Below, piece by piece: positions 45,368 to 55,715 of a stretch of DNA of 64,000 nucleotides. The translations under genes and the position numbers were made by a program. This stretch comes from Amycolatopsis jejuensis (GTDB taxonomy: Bacteria > Actinomycetota > Actinomycetes > Mycobacteriales > Pseudonocardiaceae), in the NCBI RefSeq assembly GCF_000717335.1, contig NZ_JNYZ01000012.1, positions 454,516 to 518,515 on the forward strand, in the 5' to 3' direction. Positions within the stretch are counted from its first letter, which is position 1, and the number at the start of each line of letters is the position of its first letter. Below the pieces are notes generated by a model. It saw only the letters and a list, made by a program, of their open reading frames with translations. It had not been told where the DNA came from and did no database searches.

Positions 45368-46357
45368 TTGGCTCGGGTTGCCGTGACCGCGAGCGGGCAG
45401 GATATTGGCCGGGTGGGATCCGGATCGGGCGATGGAGAACCCACCCTGCCGGTGGCCTCGGTCGCCCGCCGGCTCGGGGTCGCGCCGTCCACCCTGCGTA
45501 CCTGGGATCGGCGCTACGGTCTCGGCCCCAGCCGGCACACCGACGGCAGGCACCGGCGCTACGGAAGTTCCGACATCGGCCGTCTCGAGCTCATGCAGCG
45601 CGCGTTGCTTCGCGGAGCTTCGACAGCGGAAGCCGCGCGGTACGCGTTGGAGCAGATGCCGCGCGCGGACGCCGTACCGGCGCCGACAGAGCCCACAGCG
45701 GAATCAGCGGGTAATTCTGCCTCTGACGACGGCGAAGTCCCTTCGCGCCTCGCGCGCCGGTTGAGCACCGCGGCGTTGGCCATGGACGTCGGCGCGGTAC
45801 AGCGCATGCTCGCCGAAGCGATAGCCGAGCTGGGCGTGCTGTCAGCGTGGTCCGGCGTCATCGACCCAGTTCTTACGGCACTGGGTGCGCGGTGGCGTGG
45901 TGTGCACGCGGGCGCCGAGGTCGAGTACCTGCTCGCCGAGTGCGTGTACGCGGCACTGGTGCGCGCGACACCCGTCCTAGACGAGCCGCGCAACCAGCGT
46001 CCGGTGCTACTCGCGTGCGTACCCGAGGAACGGGACACCATGTCCGTGTACGCGCTGGCTGCCGCCCTCGCGGGACGACGTATCGGCGCGCAGTTCTTCG
46101 GTGTGGCGCTGCCGCCGGAGGTGCTCGCGGTGGCCGTACGGCGAAGCGCGCCAGCCGCAGTGGTGCTGTGGGCACACCGCGCTGTCGCCGACCCACGCCT
46201 GTTCGCGCGCGTCTCCCGCGGACGGCAACGCAGCCGCCTCTTCGCCTGCGGCCCCGGCTGGGATCCGGCAATGCTGCCCCCGAAAGTCGAGCTGCTGGCC
46301 GATCTTCCGGCCGCTGCCGACCGCGTGGAGCACGTTCTTGTCGGTGCGCCGCGATAG
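45368..46357 (+). CDS. MerR-type regulator with B12-binding-like sensor domain
   Basis: 329 aa (TTG start at 45368; GTG at 45383 is also possible). MerR-type helix-turn-helix at about 27-80 (LPVASVARRLGVAPSTLRTWDRRY, GRHRRY). The C-terminal part (130-329) resembles a helical cap plus a Rossmann B12-binding domain (WRGVHAGAEVEYLL; FGVALPPEV), as in CarH/LitR photoreceptors. The typical cobalamin-ligand histidine is not visible: the corresponding ERDTMSVYALAAAL region lacks it. It lies between whiB3 and a protein like Rv3415c. Confidence 0.65.
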   Translation: MARVAVTASGQDIGRVGSGSGDGEPTLPVASVARRLGVAPSTLRTWDRRYGLGPSRHTDGRHRRYGSSDIGRLELMQRALLRGASTAEAARYALEQMPRADAVPAPTEPTAESAGNSASDDGEVPSRLARRLSTAALAMDVGAVQRMLAEAIAELGVLSAWSGVIDPVLTALGARWRGVHAGAEVEYLLAECVYAALVRATPVLDEPRNQRPVLLACVPEERDTMSVYALAAALAGRRIGAQFFGVALPPEVLAVAVRRSAPAAVVLWAHRAVADPRLFARVSRGRQRSRLFACGPGWDPAMLPPKVELLADLPAAADRVEHVLVGAPR

Positions 46358-46366
46358 AAAGGTCAC

Positions 46367-47542
46367 GTGGACGAAGAAGCGCTGGCGACCCTCGCCTTCG
46401 GCACGTGCGCCGCGCCGCCCGGTCCGCTACCTCGGACGGGCACCCCGCGGCAACGCCTGCTGTCGGCCATCGTGCTGGGCGCGCGGGGGTGGTACGCCGC
46501 GGCGTCGGCACTGCTGGACCCACTGCGCCGGAACAGCGACCCGGTGATGGCTTCGCTGGCCGCCAGCACGCTCGCCTCGCACCGCCGCCAGCTGGGCGGG
46601 CACGTACTGGCGAGGAGATTGGACGGGGAGGCCCTGCTGGCGACCATCCGCGGCGCAGGCTCGTCCGATCCGCACGGTCTTGGCGTTCCCGGCTCGTGCG
46701 GTCTCGGCCTTCCCGGCGCGCCCGGCCTTGGCTTGCCCGATCCGCACGGTCTCGGCTTGCCCGATCCGCACGGTCCTGGCCTCCCCGGCCCACCCGGCCT
46801 CGGCCCACCCGACCCGCGCGGTCTCGGTCCGCCCGGCCCGCCCGGCCTCGGCCCATCCGGCCCGCACGGTCTCGGCCTTCCCAGTCCGCGCGGTCTCGGC
46901 CCACCCGGCGCGCACGGCCCTGACGTCCCTGACCCGCGCGGTCTCGGTTCCCCCGATCCACATGGCCTCGGCACGCCCGACCCGCGCAGCCTCGGCCCAC
47001 CCGACCCGCACGGCCTCGACCTCCCCGGTGCCCAAGCCGACGCACTCCTCGGGCTCGCCGCGGACAACCTCGCCATCGGCCGCCTCCCCGCTGCCCGGCG
47101 GCTCGCGGCCCGGGCGGCGCAGGTCGACCGGCGATGGCGCGCCACCGTCCGGGGCGGCTGGGTCGGGGCCGAGATCGAGCTCGCCGCCGGACGGCCCGAA
47201 GCGGCCGTCGAGCCCGCTCGGCTGGCGTACGACACCGCCGTCGCCCACAAGGCGCAGCGGCATGCCGTCAAGTCCGCCATCGTGCTCGGCGTCGCCTTGC
47301 ACGCGGCCGGGCAGGAGGGCGCCGCAAAGCTCGTCGTCGAAGCCGGAGAAACGGCCGAGAAATGCGAGCTCTATTCACTTATTTGGGTGGCTGCGCGGGT
47401 CGGGGCAGATCTGGTTCACGACCGGGCCGAGGAGTATCGATTCAGGAGCCGGGAAGTGTTGCACGCAGTGTTACGGCACGCGGATCCTTGCGTGATGCGC
47501 ATCGCACGGGAATCGCCGTGGGTCCCCGCCGGACCCGGGTAG
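46367..47542 (+). CDS. Rv3415c-like protein with a collagen-like repeat insert
   Basis: 391 aa, GTG start with GAAAGG. Residues 1-92 (RQRLLSAIVLGARGWYAAASALLDPL) and 225-391 (LLGLAADNLAIGRLPAARRLA) are helical and resemble TPR-like parts of M. tuberculosis Rv3415c, which lies at the same position beside sigD. Between them is a stretch of about 120 residues made of octapeptide-like repeats of the GLGPPDPR type. The repeat lacks any equivalent in that homologue (recalled). Function unknown. Confidence 0.65.
   Translation: MDEEALATLAFGTCAAPPGPLPRTGTPRQRLLSAIVLGARGWYAAASALLDPLRRNSDPVMASLAASTLASHRRQLGGHVLARRLDGEALLATIRGAGSSDPHGLGVPGSCGLGLPGAPGLGLPDPHGLGLPDPHGPGLPGPPGLGPPDPRGLGPPGPPGLGPSGPHGLGLPSPRGLGPPGAHGPDVPDPRGLGSPDPHGLGTPDPRSLGPPDPHGLDLPGAQADALLGLAADNLAIGRLPAARRLAARAAQVDRRWRATVRGGWVGAEIELAAGRPEAAVEPARLAYDTAVAHKAQRHAVKSAIVLGVALHAAGQEGAAKLVVEAGETAEKCELYSLIWVAARVGADLVHDRAEEYRFRSREVLHAVLRHADPCVMRIARESPWVPAGPG
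46675..47035. repeat. 24-bp periodic in-frame repeat (octapeptide units)
   Basis: About 14-15 imperfect copies of a 24-bp unit encoding G-L-G-x-P-[DG]-P-x. Drift between units is mostly synonymous or at the variable residue. The repeat is strongly Gly/Pro-rich and cytoplasmic (no signal peptide), so it is a flexible linker or scaffold by inference. Copy number probably varies between strains. Confidence 0.85.
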
Positions 47543-47673
47543 GCCTGCGGGAACGCCCGTTCCGGCATCCGGGCTAAGAAACTTCAAAAAAAGCCACCGG
47601 ATCGTGTCAAGGTTCGGGCTAAAGCGTCCGATAGGGGAAGTGGAATGTCACCCGGCTGCAGGAAGGAAACCCC

Positions 47674-48270
47674 GTGACGACGGTCTTGATCTGCGACGAC
47701 CGACGCAGTGTCCGCGAAGGGCTCACCCGTGTGATGTCCGCGGTCCCAGGGGTCAGTCGCATCGACTGCGTAGCGCACGGTGACGAGCTGCTGGCCCGGT
47801 ACACCCGTCAGCCGGTCGACGTCGTACTGGTCGGGACGCAGCGCGCGGTCCCGACGGGCGTCGAGGCCACGCGCCGGCTCGTCTCCGCGAACCCCCAGGC
47901 GAACGTCATCGTCTTCGGTGCCCCGGACGACGCGGGCAGCATCGCCGCCGCGATTGCCGGCGGGGCCCGCGGTTACCTGCGCTGGGACGCTTCGCGGCCG
48001 GAGCTCGTCGCCGCGCTGGCGCACACGCTCGCCAGCACCTCGGTGCCCGCGCCGCGGCAGCCGTCCGACCCGGGCGTGCAGCTCACCGAGCGCGAGCTGC
48101 AGGTGCTGCGCGGCATGAGCCAGGGCAAGAGCAACGGCCAGATCGGCCGTGAGCTGTACCTCTCCGAGGACACGGTCAAGACGCACGCGCGGCGGCTCTT
48201 CCGCAAGCTCGGCGTCCGCGACCGCGCGCAGGCCGTCGCGCACGGCTTCCGCCGCGGTCTCGTCTCCTGA
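47674..48270 (+). CDS. BldM-like atypical response regulator
   Basis: 198 aa. N-terminal receiver-like domain with ICDDRRSVREGL, but the phosphoacceptor position reads LVGTQRA instead of a Asp, so it should not be phosphorylated normally. The C-terminal LuxR/NarL domain (about 130-198) with LTERELQVLRGMSQGKSN, LYLSEDTVKTHARRLFRKLG and RDRAQAVAHGFRRG closely resembles streptomycete BldM. Such proteins act as dimers with WhiI/BldM partners in development. Start GTG with AAGGAAA. It precedes sigD by 330 nt. Confidence 0.85.
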   Translation: MTTVLICDDRRSVREGLTRVMSAVPGVSRIDCVAHGDELLARYTRQPVDVVLVGTQRAVPTGVEATRRLVSANPQANVIVFGAPDDAGSIAAAIAGGARGYLRWDASRPELVAALAHTLASTSVPAPRQPSDPGVQLTERELQVLRGMSQGKSNGQIGRELYLSEDTVKTHARRLFRKLGVRDRAQAVAHGFRRGLVS

Positions 48271-48324
48271 ACCACCGCTCCACCAGCAGCACGGGACTTC
48301 CGATCCGATCATCACGGTGACGAC

Positions 48325-48349
48325 GGGCCAGGGCCGCAAGCCCTGGCCC
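48325..48349 (+). terminator. Stem-loop after the BldM-like gene
   Basis: Perfect 9-bp stem GGGCCAGGG (48325-48333) with loop CCGCAAG and complement at 48341-48349. No T-run. The remaining sequence up to sigD at 48601 holds no gene that I can see and presumably contains the sigD promoter. Confidence 0.6.
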
Positions 48350-48600
48350 GTACCTGTGTGCTGCTGCCGAAATACCCGCCAGTACCCGCCGCCGCGTCCC
48401 CACCGGCTCTTCCCGCCCCGCCCACCTGCGACAATCGCCGGTGCCCCGCGCGCGAGCCCCCCTCGGCGCGCCGGTCACCACCTCTGGCGGTTGTCTGGTA
48501 GGACTCCGCCGGTACGGTAGCTGTGACCGGCGCACGGCGGTAACGACCACGCGCCGGATTCTTTGCACGCCTACACGTAACGCTGGGACTGTTGTCTGCG

Positions 48601-49173
48601 ATGGCCACTGTGGGGGATGGACTGGACGAGCCGGTCGCCGCCGCTGTCGAGGGAGACCCTCAGGCAGTGGAGCGGTTGCTGGCGGCCATTCGTCCCCTTG
48701 TGGTGCGGTATTGCCGCGCCCGGGTTGGCAGGCAGGAGCGTTCGTTCGCTTCGGCAGACGACGTTGCGCAGGAGGTGTGTCTCGCGGTGCTCACGGCATT
48801 GCCTTCGTACCGTGACCAGGGCCGCCCTTTCCTGGCATTCGTTTACGGGATCGCCCAGCACAAGGTGGCCGATGCGCATCGAGCCGCCGCGCGCAACCGG
48901 GCGGAGCCGGTCGCCGAGATCCCCGACGAGGTCGAGAACGGCGTCGGCCCCGAGCAGCGTGCGCTGCAGGGTGAGCTGAACGAGCGGATGGCCCAGTTGT
49001 TGCAGGTACTGCCGGACAAGCAGCGGGAAATCGTCGTGCTGCGGGTCGTGGTGGGGCTGTCGGCGGAGGAGACGGCGGAGGCCGTCGGATCCACGCCGGG
49101 TGCCGTCCGCGTCGCCCAGCACCGGGCCCTTGCCCGCTTGCGTAAGGTGCTCGCCGCCGAGGAGGTGATCTGA
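48601..49173 (+). CDS. sigD: ECF RNA polymerase sigma factor SigD
   Basis: 190 aa (ATG at 48601; an in-frame TTG at 48592 is possible). Region 2 at about 30-95 (RPLVVRYCRARVG, DDVAQEVCLAVLTALPSYRD, FLAFVYGIAQHKVADAHR); region 4 at about 130-185 (PDKQREIVVLRVVVGLSAEETAEAVGSTPGAVRVAQHRALARLR). These match M. tuberculosis SigD, a starvation and stress sigma factor. The anti-sigma gene rsdA starts directly after its stop. Confidence 0.94.
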   Translation: MATVGDGLDEPVAAAVEGDPQAVERLLAAIRPLVVRYCRARVGRQERSFASADDVAQEVCLAVLTALPSYRDQGRPFLAFVYGIAQHKVADAHRAAARNRAEPVAEIPDEVENGVGPEQRALQGELNERMAQLLQVLPDKQREIVVLRVVVGLSAEETAEAVGSTPGAVRVAQHRALARLRKVLAAEEVI

Positions 49174-50109
49174 GTGACCGACCGCGAAGACCGGGACCGC
49201 GACTTGTCGCCGTCCGCGCAGACGAGCGGAATGACCGGATACGACGCGGAGGCCGACGGGGACCTCACGGCCATCCAGGCCGACGACGCGCTGCTCGACG
49301 CGCTCGGCGGGACGGATCCGGCCGTCGCCGACGGACTCGGGGACCAGGAGCTCAATGCGCTCCTGCTGGCCTGGCGCCGAGACATCGACAGCGAGCCGCT
49401 GGCCGAGCTGGTCGACGTCGACACCGCTGTCAGCACGGTGAAAACCGCCACGCTGGCGCGCAAGTACTCCAGCCGCAGCCGCCGTCGCCGCATTCTCGTG
49501 CCGGTGGCCGCCGCGTGCGCCGCCGCAGCCATCGCCTTCACCGGCACCGGCCTCGCCGCGCGTGACGCCCAGCCCGGCGACACGCTGTGGGGCCTCGCCA
49601 AGGTCCTGTACGCCGACCACACGCGGTCCGTCGAGGCCGCCGCGGCCGCGAAGCTCGACCTGGAGAAGGCGAACCTGGCACTGGCCGACAACCGGCTCGC
49701 CGACGCCCGCCGCGCCCTCGACGACGCCAAGGCCGCGCTCAACCAGGTCGCCGATTCCGAGAACCGCGACCTGCTCCTGCAACAGCACCGGCAGCTGGCC
49801 GCGCAGCTCGGCACGCCAACGGCACCCCCGTCGGGCCAGACGCCCACCACGTCGCCCCCGGCGTCGGCGGCGCACGACCCGGCCAGCAGCACGGCACAGC
49901 AGTCCACCGGGCGGCCGACGTCGCTTCCGGGCACCGGCACCACGAGCCTGCCGCCCACCTCGGTCACGCAGCAGCCGCCACCGCCGACCACGTCCACCAC
50001 GACCCCGCCGCCGGCCACCACCAGCGCCACGGCGAACGACCCGGGCGGCAGCCCGCGCAACGAGTCGTCGCAGGGCGCGCAGGTACCGAACGGCACCGGC
50101 GGGGCGTAA
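49174..50109 (+). CDS. rsdA: Anti-sigma-D factor RsdA
   Basis: 311-aa membrane protein. The N-terminal cytosolic part includes DDALLDALGG and LLLAWRRDIDSEP, the sigma-binding region of RsdA. A transmembrane helix at about 109-129 follows the basic RSRRRR. The extracytoplasmic part begins with GDTLWGLAKVLY and a coiled-coil-like stretch and ends in a long Pro/Thr/Ser tail. RsdA holds SigD inactive until proteolysis. GTG start immediately after the sigD stop. Confidence 0.92.
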   Translation: MTDREDRDRDLSPSAQTSGMTGYDAEADGDLTAIQADDALLDALGGTDPAVADGLGDQELNALLLAWRRDIDSEPLAELVDVDTAVSTVKTATLARKYSSRSRRRRILVPVAAACAAAAIAFTGTGLAARDAQPGDTLWGLAKVLYADHTRSVEAAAAAKLDLEKANLALADNRLADARRALDDAKAALNQVADSENRDLLLQQHRQLAAQLGTPTAPPSGQTPTTSPPASAAHDPASSTAQQSTGRPTSLPGTGTTSLPPTSVTQQPPPPTTSTTTPPPATTSATANDPGGSPRNESSQGAQVPNGTGGA

Positions 50110-50168
50110 CTTCAGCGAGCGCCCGGGTTTTCGTGGCACCGTGGTTCCTCCGAGATGAGGGAGGCACA

Positions 50169-50471
50169 GTGCTGGTATTCGGAGAGCCCTACGAGACTTC
50201 CGGCGGGACCGTGCTGGTCACCGTCACCAGGCAGGGTCGCCGCGGGGGACCTGGCCGCGCGGTCGGCCTGTACACGATCACCGCGGACGGCGTCACCTGG
50301 ACACCGGCAACGGATGAGAGCCGGATCGCCCTGATCGGCGTTTGCACGGGCTTCGTGGCGGCAGCGTTCTCGACGCTCGCGCTGGTCCATCGTCCGCCGT
50401 GGCCCGCGCTCACCGAGCGCGTGATGACCGCGCAGGCGGAGGCCCGGATCGCGGAGGCCCGCCGCCGGTGA
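50169..50471 (+). CDS. Small GerW/YtfJ-like membrane protein
   Basis: 100 aa, GTG start with GAGGGAGG. The first half is beta-rich (VLVFGEPYETSGGTVLVTVTR, then GPGRAVGLYTITADGVTW), the layout of GerW-type sporulation proteins, whose actinobacterial members often end in one transmembrane helix, here at about 58-78, and a basic tail (AEARRR). Too short for the open reading list of longer frames. It sits after rsdA and is convergent with DUF5319. Family call is moderate. Confidence 0.55.
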   Translation: MLVFGEPYETSGGTVLVTVTRQGRRGGPGRAVGLYTITADGVTWTPATDESRIALIGVCTGFVAAAFSTLALVHRPPWPALTERVMTAQAEARIAEARRR

Positions 50472-50477
50472 CGCAAA

Positions 50478-50513
50478 ACGAGGTCCTGGTGGCGAAACTC
50501 ACCAGGACCTCGT
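50478..50513. terminator. Bidirectional terminator between GerW-like and DUF5319 genes
   Basis: 14-bp stem, ACGAGGTCCTGGTG at 50478-50491 with complement at 50500-50513, loop 8 nt. On the minus strand it is followed by a T-rich run (TTTTGCG), so it best terminates the DUF5319 transcript. Confidence 0.85.
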
Positions 50514-50545
50514 CGTAAAACCGGCAAATCAGGGCAAAAACCCGG

Positions 50546-52592
<2,047 letters not shown>

Positions 52593-52641
52593 CGCCGTTC
52601 CGCCACACTGGCCCTCCAGCCACACGGGAGGGAATGGGCGG

Positions 52642-53079
52642 ATGCGGGTTTCACGGCGGTTCGTGCTTGCAGTGACGACGGCGGCGGTGCTCGGCGCCGG
52701 GGGAGGGGCGGCGGTTTCCACGGCGACGGCAGCCGAGCCGGTCGCGGCGCCGGGGCAGGTGTGGAAACGCACCGAGCTGTACTTCGGCACCTCGAAGCCG
52801 AACGGCGGCGAGGTCACCGACAAGGAGTTCGCGGACTTCTCGGCGAAGGACATCACGCCGCGGTTCCCGGACGGCTTCACCCAGCTGGTCGGCACCGGTC
52901 AGTGGCGTTCCGGCGCGGGCACAGTCGTGCGGGAACGGTCGGTCGTGCTCGTGGTGCTGTACCCGTTCTCGAACCAGCACGCGAACGACGACCTCGAGCA
53001 GATCCGGACCGACTACAAGAACCTGTTCGATCAGGAATCCGTGCTGCGCACCGATTCCGTCGAGCGGGTTTCGTTCTGA
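52642..53079 (+). CDS. DUF3574 secreted protein
   Basis: 145 aa. Signal peptide 1-31 (AEPVAAPG after ATA). Domain with KRTELYFGTSKPNGGEVTDKE, FTQLVGTGQWRSG and RSVVLVVLYPF, the DUF3574 pattern. ATG with GGGAGGG upstream. It lies 49 nt after guaB and its end overlaps the convergent MFS gene by 49 nt. Function unknown. Confidence 0.82.
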   Translation: MRVSRRFVLAVTTAAVLGAGGGAAVSTATAAEPVAAPGQVWKRTELYFGTSKPNGGEVTDKEFADFSAKDITPRFPDGFTQLVGTGQWRSGAGTVVRERSVVLVVLYPFSNQHANDDLEQIRTDYKNLFDQESVLRTDSVERVSF

Positions 53080-54266
53080 CGGTTCCATCCGGCCAGCAGC
53101 AGCGGGGTCACCAGCATCAGCGCGCCCGCGAGACCGAGCGCGCCGCGGGTGCCCAGCCACGCCGCCACCGCGCCCCAAGCCATGGTCAGGGCCGCGGTGG
53201 TGGCGCTGCTGCTGATCCGCCACGCCGACAGCATGCGGCTCACGTACCGGTCATCGGTCTGTTCGAGGCGGTAGGTCGCGAGGACAGTGTTGTACATCGC
53301 AGCGCAGATGATCAGCGCGAACTCGACGATCATCACCCAGGCCAGCCCGGCGGTCCCGTCCGGGACGAATGCGAGCAGCACCACCCAGCAGGTCCGGAGG
53401 GTGGCCAGGATCGGCAGCAGCCGGGCCTGGCCGTAACGGGGTACCAGGCGCCGGGCGAGCCGTGACCCGAGGAGACCGCCGAGACAGGGCACGCCGAACG
53501 CGAGCCCGTACTGCCACGTCGGGAAGCCGAGCTCGCCGAGCAGCAGTACGGCCAGGATCGGTGCGGTTGCCATGATCAGGGCGTTGACCAGGCAGGTGTT
53601 GAGGAACAACATCCGCAGCCGGGCGTGCCGGAAGAGGTAGCGCCAGCCTTCGGTGAGGTCGGCGGCCCGGAACGCGGCCGGGCGGTCGGCCGGTTTGCGC
53701 TCGGTGCCGCGGATCGTGCCGAGGGTGAGCGCGGACAGCAGGTAGCTCATCGCGTCCAGGACCACCGTGACCAGCGGGCCGAACAGCCCGATTGCCGCGC
53801 CACCGGCAGGTGGGCCGATGGCCGTCGCGGTCCACTGCGTGGTCTCGAAGCGGCCGTTGGCGACGAGCAGGTCCGGGCCGGACGCGAGTGACTTCAGGTA
53901 CGCGCCGCTCGCCGCGGTGAAGGCGATGTTCGCCGCCGCCACGACCACCGAAACGGCCACGAGCTGGCCGAACGTCAGCGCGTCGAGCAGGTACGCCGGA
54001 AGCAGCGTCAGCAGGGCGAGGAAGCGGATCACGTCCATCGCGACCAGCACCGGCCGTTTCCGCCGGAACTCCACCCACGGCCCGAGCGGCAGCGCCACCA
54101 GTGCACCCACCGCGAGCCCGGCTCCGGCCAGCAGCGACACCTGCGCGGCGCTGCTGTGCAGGACGCGGACGGCGATCACGGAGAAGGCGTCGAAGGCGAG
54201 GAAGCTGCCCGAGGTGCTCACCGCGAAAGCCAGCCACAACCTCTGGAAGTCCTTGCCCAGAGCCAA
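53031..54266 (-). CDS. MFS transporter, MFS_3/enterobactin-exporter-like
   Basis: 411 aa from the TTG at 54266, which has GAGGGGG upstream; an ATG at 54302 is the alternative. About 12 helices: FQRLWLAFAVSTSGSFLAF in TM1, the loop PWVEFRRKRPVLVAMDVIR, and the long NAALxx-type TM segments of MFS_3 proteins, which include siderophore exporters and macrolide-type pumps. Substrate unknown. Not part of the conserved guaB-guaB3 core, so probably an insertion. Convergent overlap with the DUF3574 gene. Confidence 0.85.
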   Translation of the reverse strand: MALGKDFQRLWLAFAVSTSGSFLAFDAFSVIAVRVLHSSAAQVSLLAGAGLAVGALVALPLGPWVEFRRKRPVLVAMDVIRFLALLTLLPAYLLDALTFGQLVAVSVVVAAANIAFTAASGAYLKSLASGPDLLVANGRFETTQWTATAIGPPAGGAAIGLFGPLVTVVLDAMSYLLSALTLGTIRGTERKPADRPAAFRAADLTEGWRYLFRHARLRMLFLNTCLVNALIMATAPILAVLLLGELGFPTWQYGLAFGVPCLGGLLGSRLARRLVPRYGQARLLPILATLRTCWVVLLAFVPDGTAGLAWVMIVEFALIICAAMYNTVLATYRLEQTDDRYVSRMLSAWRISSSATTAALTMAWGAVAAWLGTRGALGLAGALMLVTPLLLAGWNRQNETRSTESVRSTDS

Positions 54267-54427
54267 TTCCGTCCCCCTCGGTCCAGCGAAGCAGCCAACC
54301 ATCCGGCGCCCGCGGTGGCAAACAACCACGCCCACCACCGGTGGTTGTGGCCCCCCGTGCGCAGGTCACCCACGTCCACTGGCGACAATGGACACTGTTC
54401 GACGTCAGGTGCGAGAAGGGACATCAC

Positions 54428-55567
54428 GTGCGGGATCTGGTCGAGATCGGCATGGGCCGCACGGCGCGGCGGGCGTACGGCCTCGATGACGTGGAAATCG
54501 TCCCGTCACGGCGCACGCGGTCCTCGTCGGTGGTGTCCACGGCCTGGCAGATCGACGCGTACCGGTTCGACCTGCCGCTGGTCACGCACCCGACCGACGC
54601 GATCGTGTCGCCGGGCACCGCGGTGGCGATCGGCGAGCTGGGCGGGCTGGGCGTGCTCAACGCCGAAGGCCTGTGGGCCCGGCACGGAGGTGTCGAGGAA
54701 GCGATCTTCCGCCTCGTCCGCGCGGCCGAGGACAGCGAGGACCCGACGGCCGTCGTACGTGAGCTGCAGGAGCTGCACTCCGCACCGATCCGCCTCGACC
54801 TGCTGTCCGAGGCGATCAAGACCGTGCGGGAGTCCGGGGTCACGGTCGCCGCGCGGGTGAGCCCGCAGCACGCCTCCGAACTGACGCCGGACCTGCTCGC
54901 CGCAGGCGTCGAGATCCTGGTGGTGCAGGGCACGATCATCTCGGCCGAGCACGTCCAGCGCGACGCGGAACCGCTCAACCTCAAGGAATTCATCGGCCGC
55001 CTCGACGTCCCGGTCATCGCCGGCGGCGTGAGCGACTACCGCACCGCCATGCACCTGATGCGCACCGGCGCGGCAGGCGTGATCGTCGGCCACGGGTACA
55101 CCGAGGGCGTCACGAGCACCGACCGCGTGCTGGGTATCGGAGTCCCGATGGCAACGGCAATCGTCGACGCAGCCGCTGCCCGCCGGGACTATCTGGACGA
55201 AACGGGCGGCCGCTACGTACATGTCCTGGCCGACGGCGGCATCACCACCTCCGGTGACATCGCCAAGGCCATCGCGTGCGGCGCAGACGCGGTAATGCTG
55301 GGCGCCCCCCTGGCGACGGCCTCGGACGCCCCCGGCCAGGGCCTGTACTGGACGGCGGCCGCCGCACACCCGTCGCTGCCGCGCTCGCGCGTGGTCGCAG
55401 GCCCGGACTCGGACTACGCAGCCGACCTGAAGACGCTGCTGTTCGGCCCGTCGTCGGACGCGGAGGGCGTGGTGAACCTCTTCGGTGCCCTCCGCCGGGC
55501 CATGGCCAAGACGGGCTACTCGGACCTGAAGGAATTCCAGCGAGTGGGCCTGGCCGTACGCGGCTGA
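54428..55567 (+). CDS. guaB3: GuaB3 family IMP dehydrogenase-like protein
   Basis: 379 aa from the GTG at 54428 with GAAGGGA upstream. [52 protein letters not shown], and [11 protein letters not shown] match M. tuberculosis GuaB3. It has the TIM-barrel fold without CBS domains and lacks the SICTT catalytic loop of true IMP dehydrogenase, so it is probably a GMP reductase-like or regulatory protein; its true reaction is not settled by sequence. Confidence 0.93.
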   Translation: MRDLVEIGMGRTARRAYGLDDVEIVPSRRTRSSSVVSTAWQIDAYRFDLPLVTHPTDAIVSPGTAVAIGELGGLGVLNAEGLWARHGGVEEAIFRLVRAAEDSEDPTAVVRELQELHSAPIRLDLLSEAIKTVRESGVTVAARVSPQHASELTPDLLAAGVEILVVQGTIISAEHVQRDAEPLNLKEFIGRLDVPVIAGGVSDYRTAMHLMRTGAAGVIVGHGYTEGVTSTDRVLGIGVPMATAIVDAAAARRDYLDETGGRYVHVLADGGITTSGDIAKAIACGADAVMLGAPLATASDAPGQGLYWTAAAAHPSLPRSRVVAGPDSDYAADLKTLLFGPSSDAEGVVNLFGALRRAMAKTGYSDLKEFQRVGLAVRG

Positions 55568-55576
55568 ACCCCCTTC

Positions 55577-55635
55577 AAGTCCGTGAAGGCCACCTTCAGG
55601 GAATCAGATTCCGTGAAGGTTCCCTTCACGGACTT
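55577..55635. repeat. 59-nt hairpin element, copy 2
   Basis: Arms 55577-55605 and 55607-55635 around a single central A pair at 26 of 29 positions. Same outer sequence (AAGTCCGTGAAGG) and centre as copy 1 at 20768-20826, with different middle bases. It follows the guaB3 stop by 10 nt and is the likely terminator before choD. Confidence 0.88.
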
Positions 55636-55702
55636 TCCCCGCCCCGGCTGCGCGACCGAACTCGTCGGTAACTTACCCCTGGTCAGAAGAGCTGACCGGG
55701 GC

Positions 55703-55708
55703 TACCCT
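55703..55708 (+). promoter_or_regulatory. Leaderless -10 box of choD
   Basis: TACCCT, 7 nt before the GTG at 55716, with no ribosome site in the interval. Confidence 0.5.
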
Positions 55709-55715
55709 GCTATCT

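Noticed and set aside
54101..54427. N-terminal extension of guaB3
   Set aside because: The upstream part overlaps the MFS gene start region and lacks conservation; the GTG at 54428 has a ribosome site and matches the family start.
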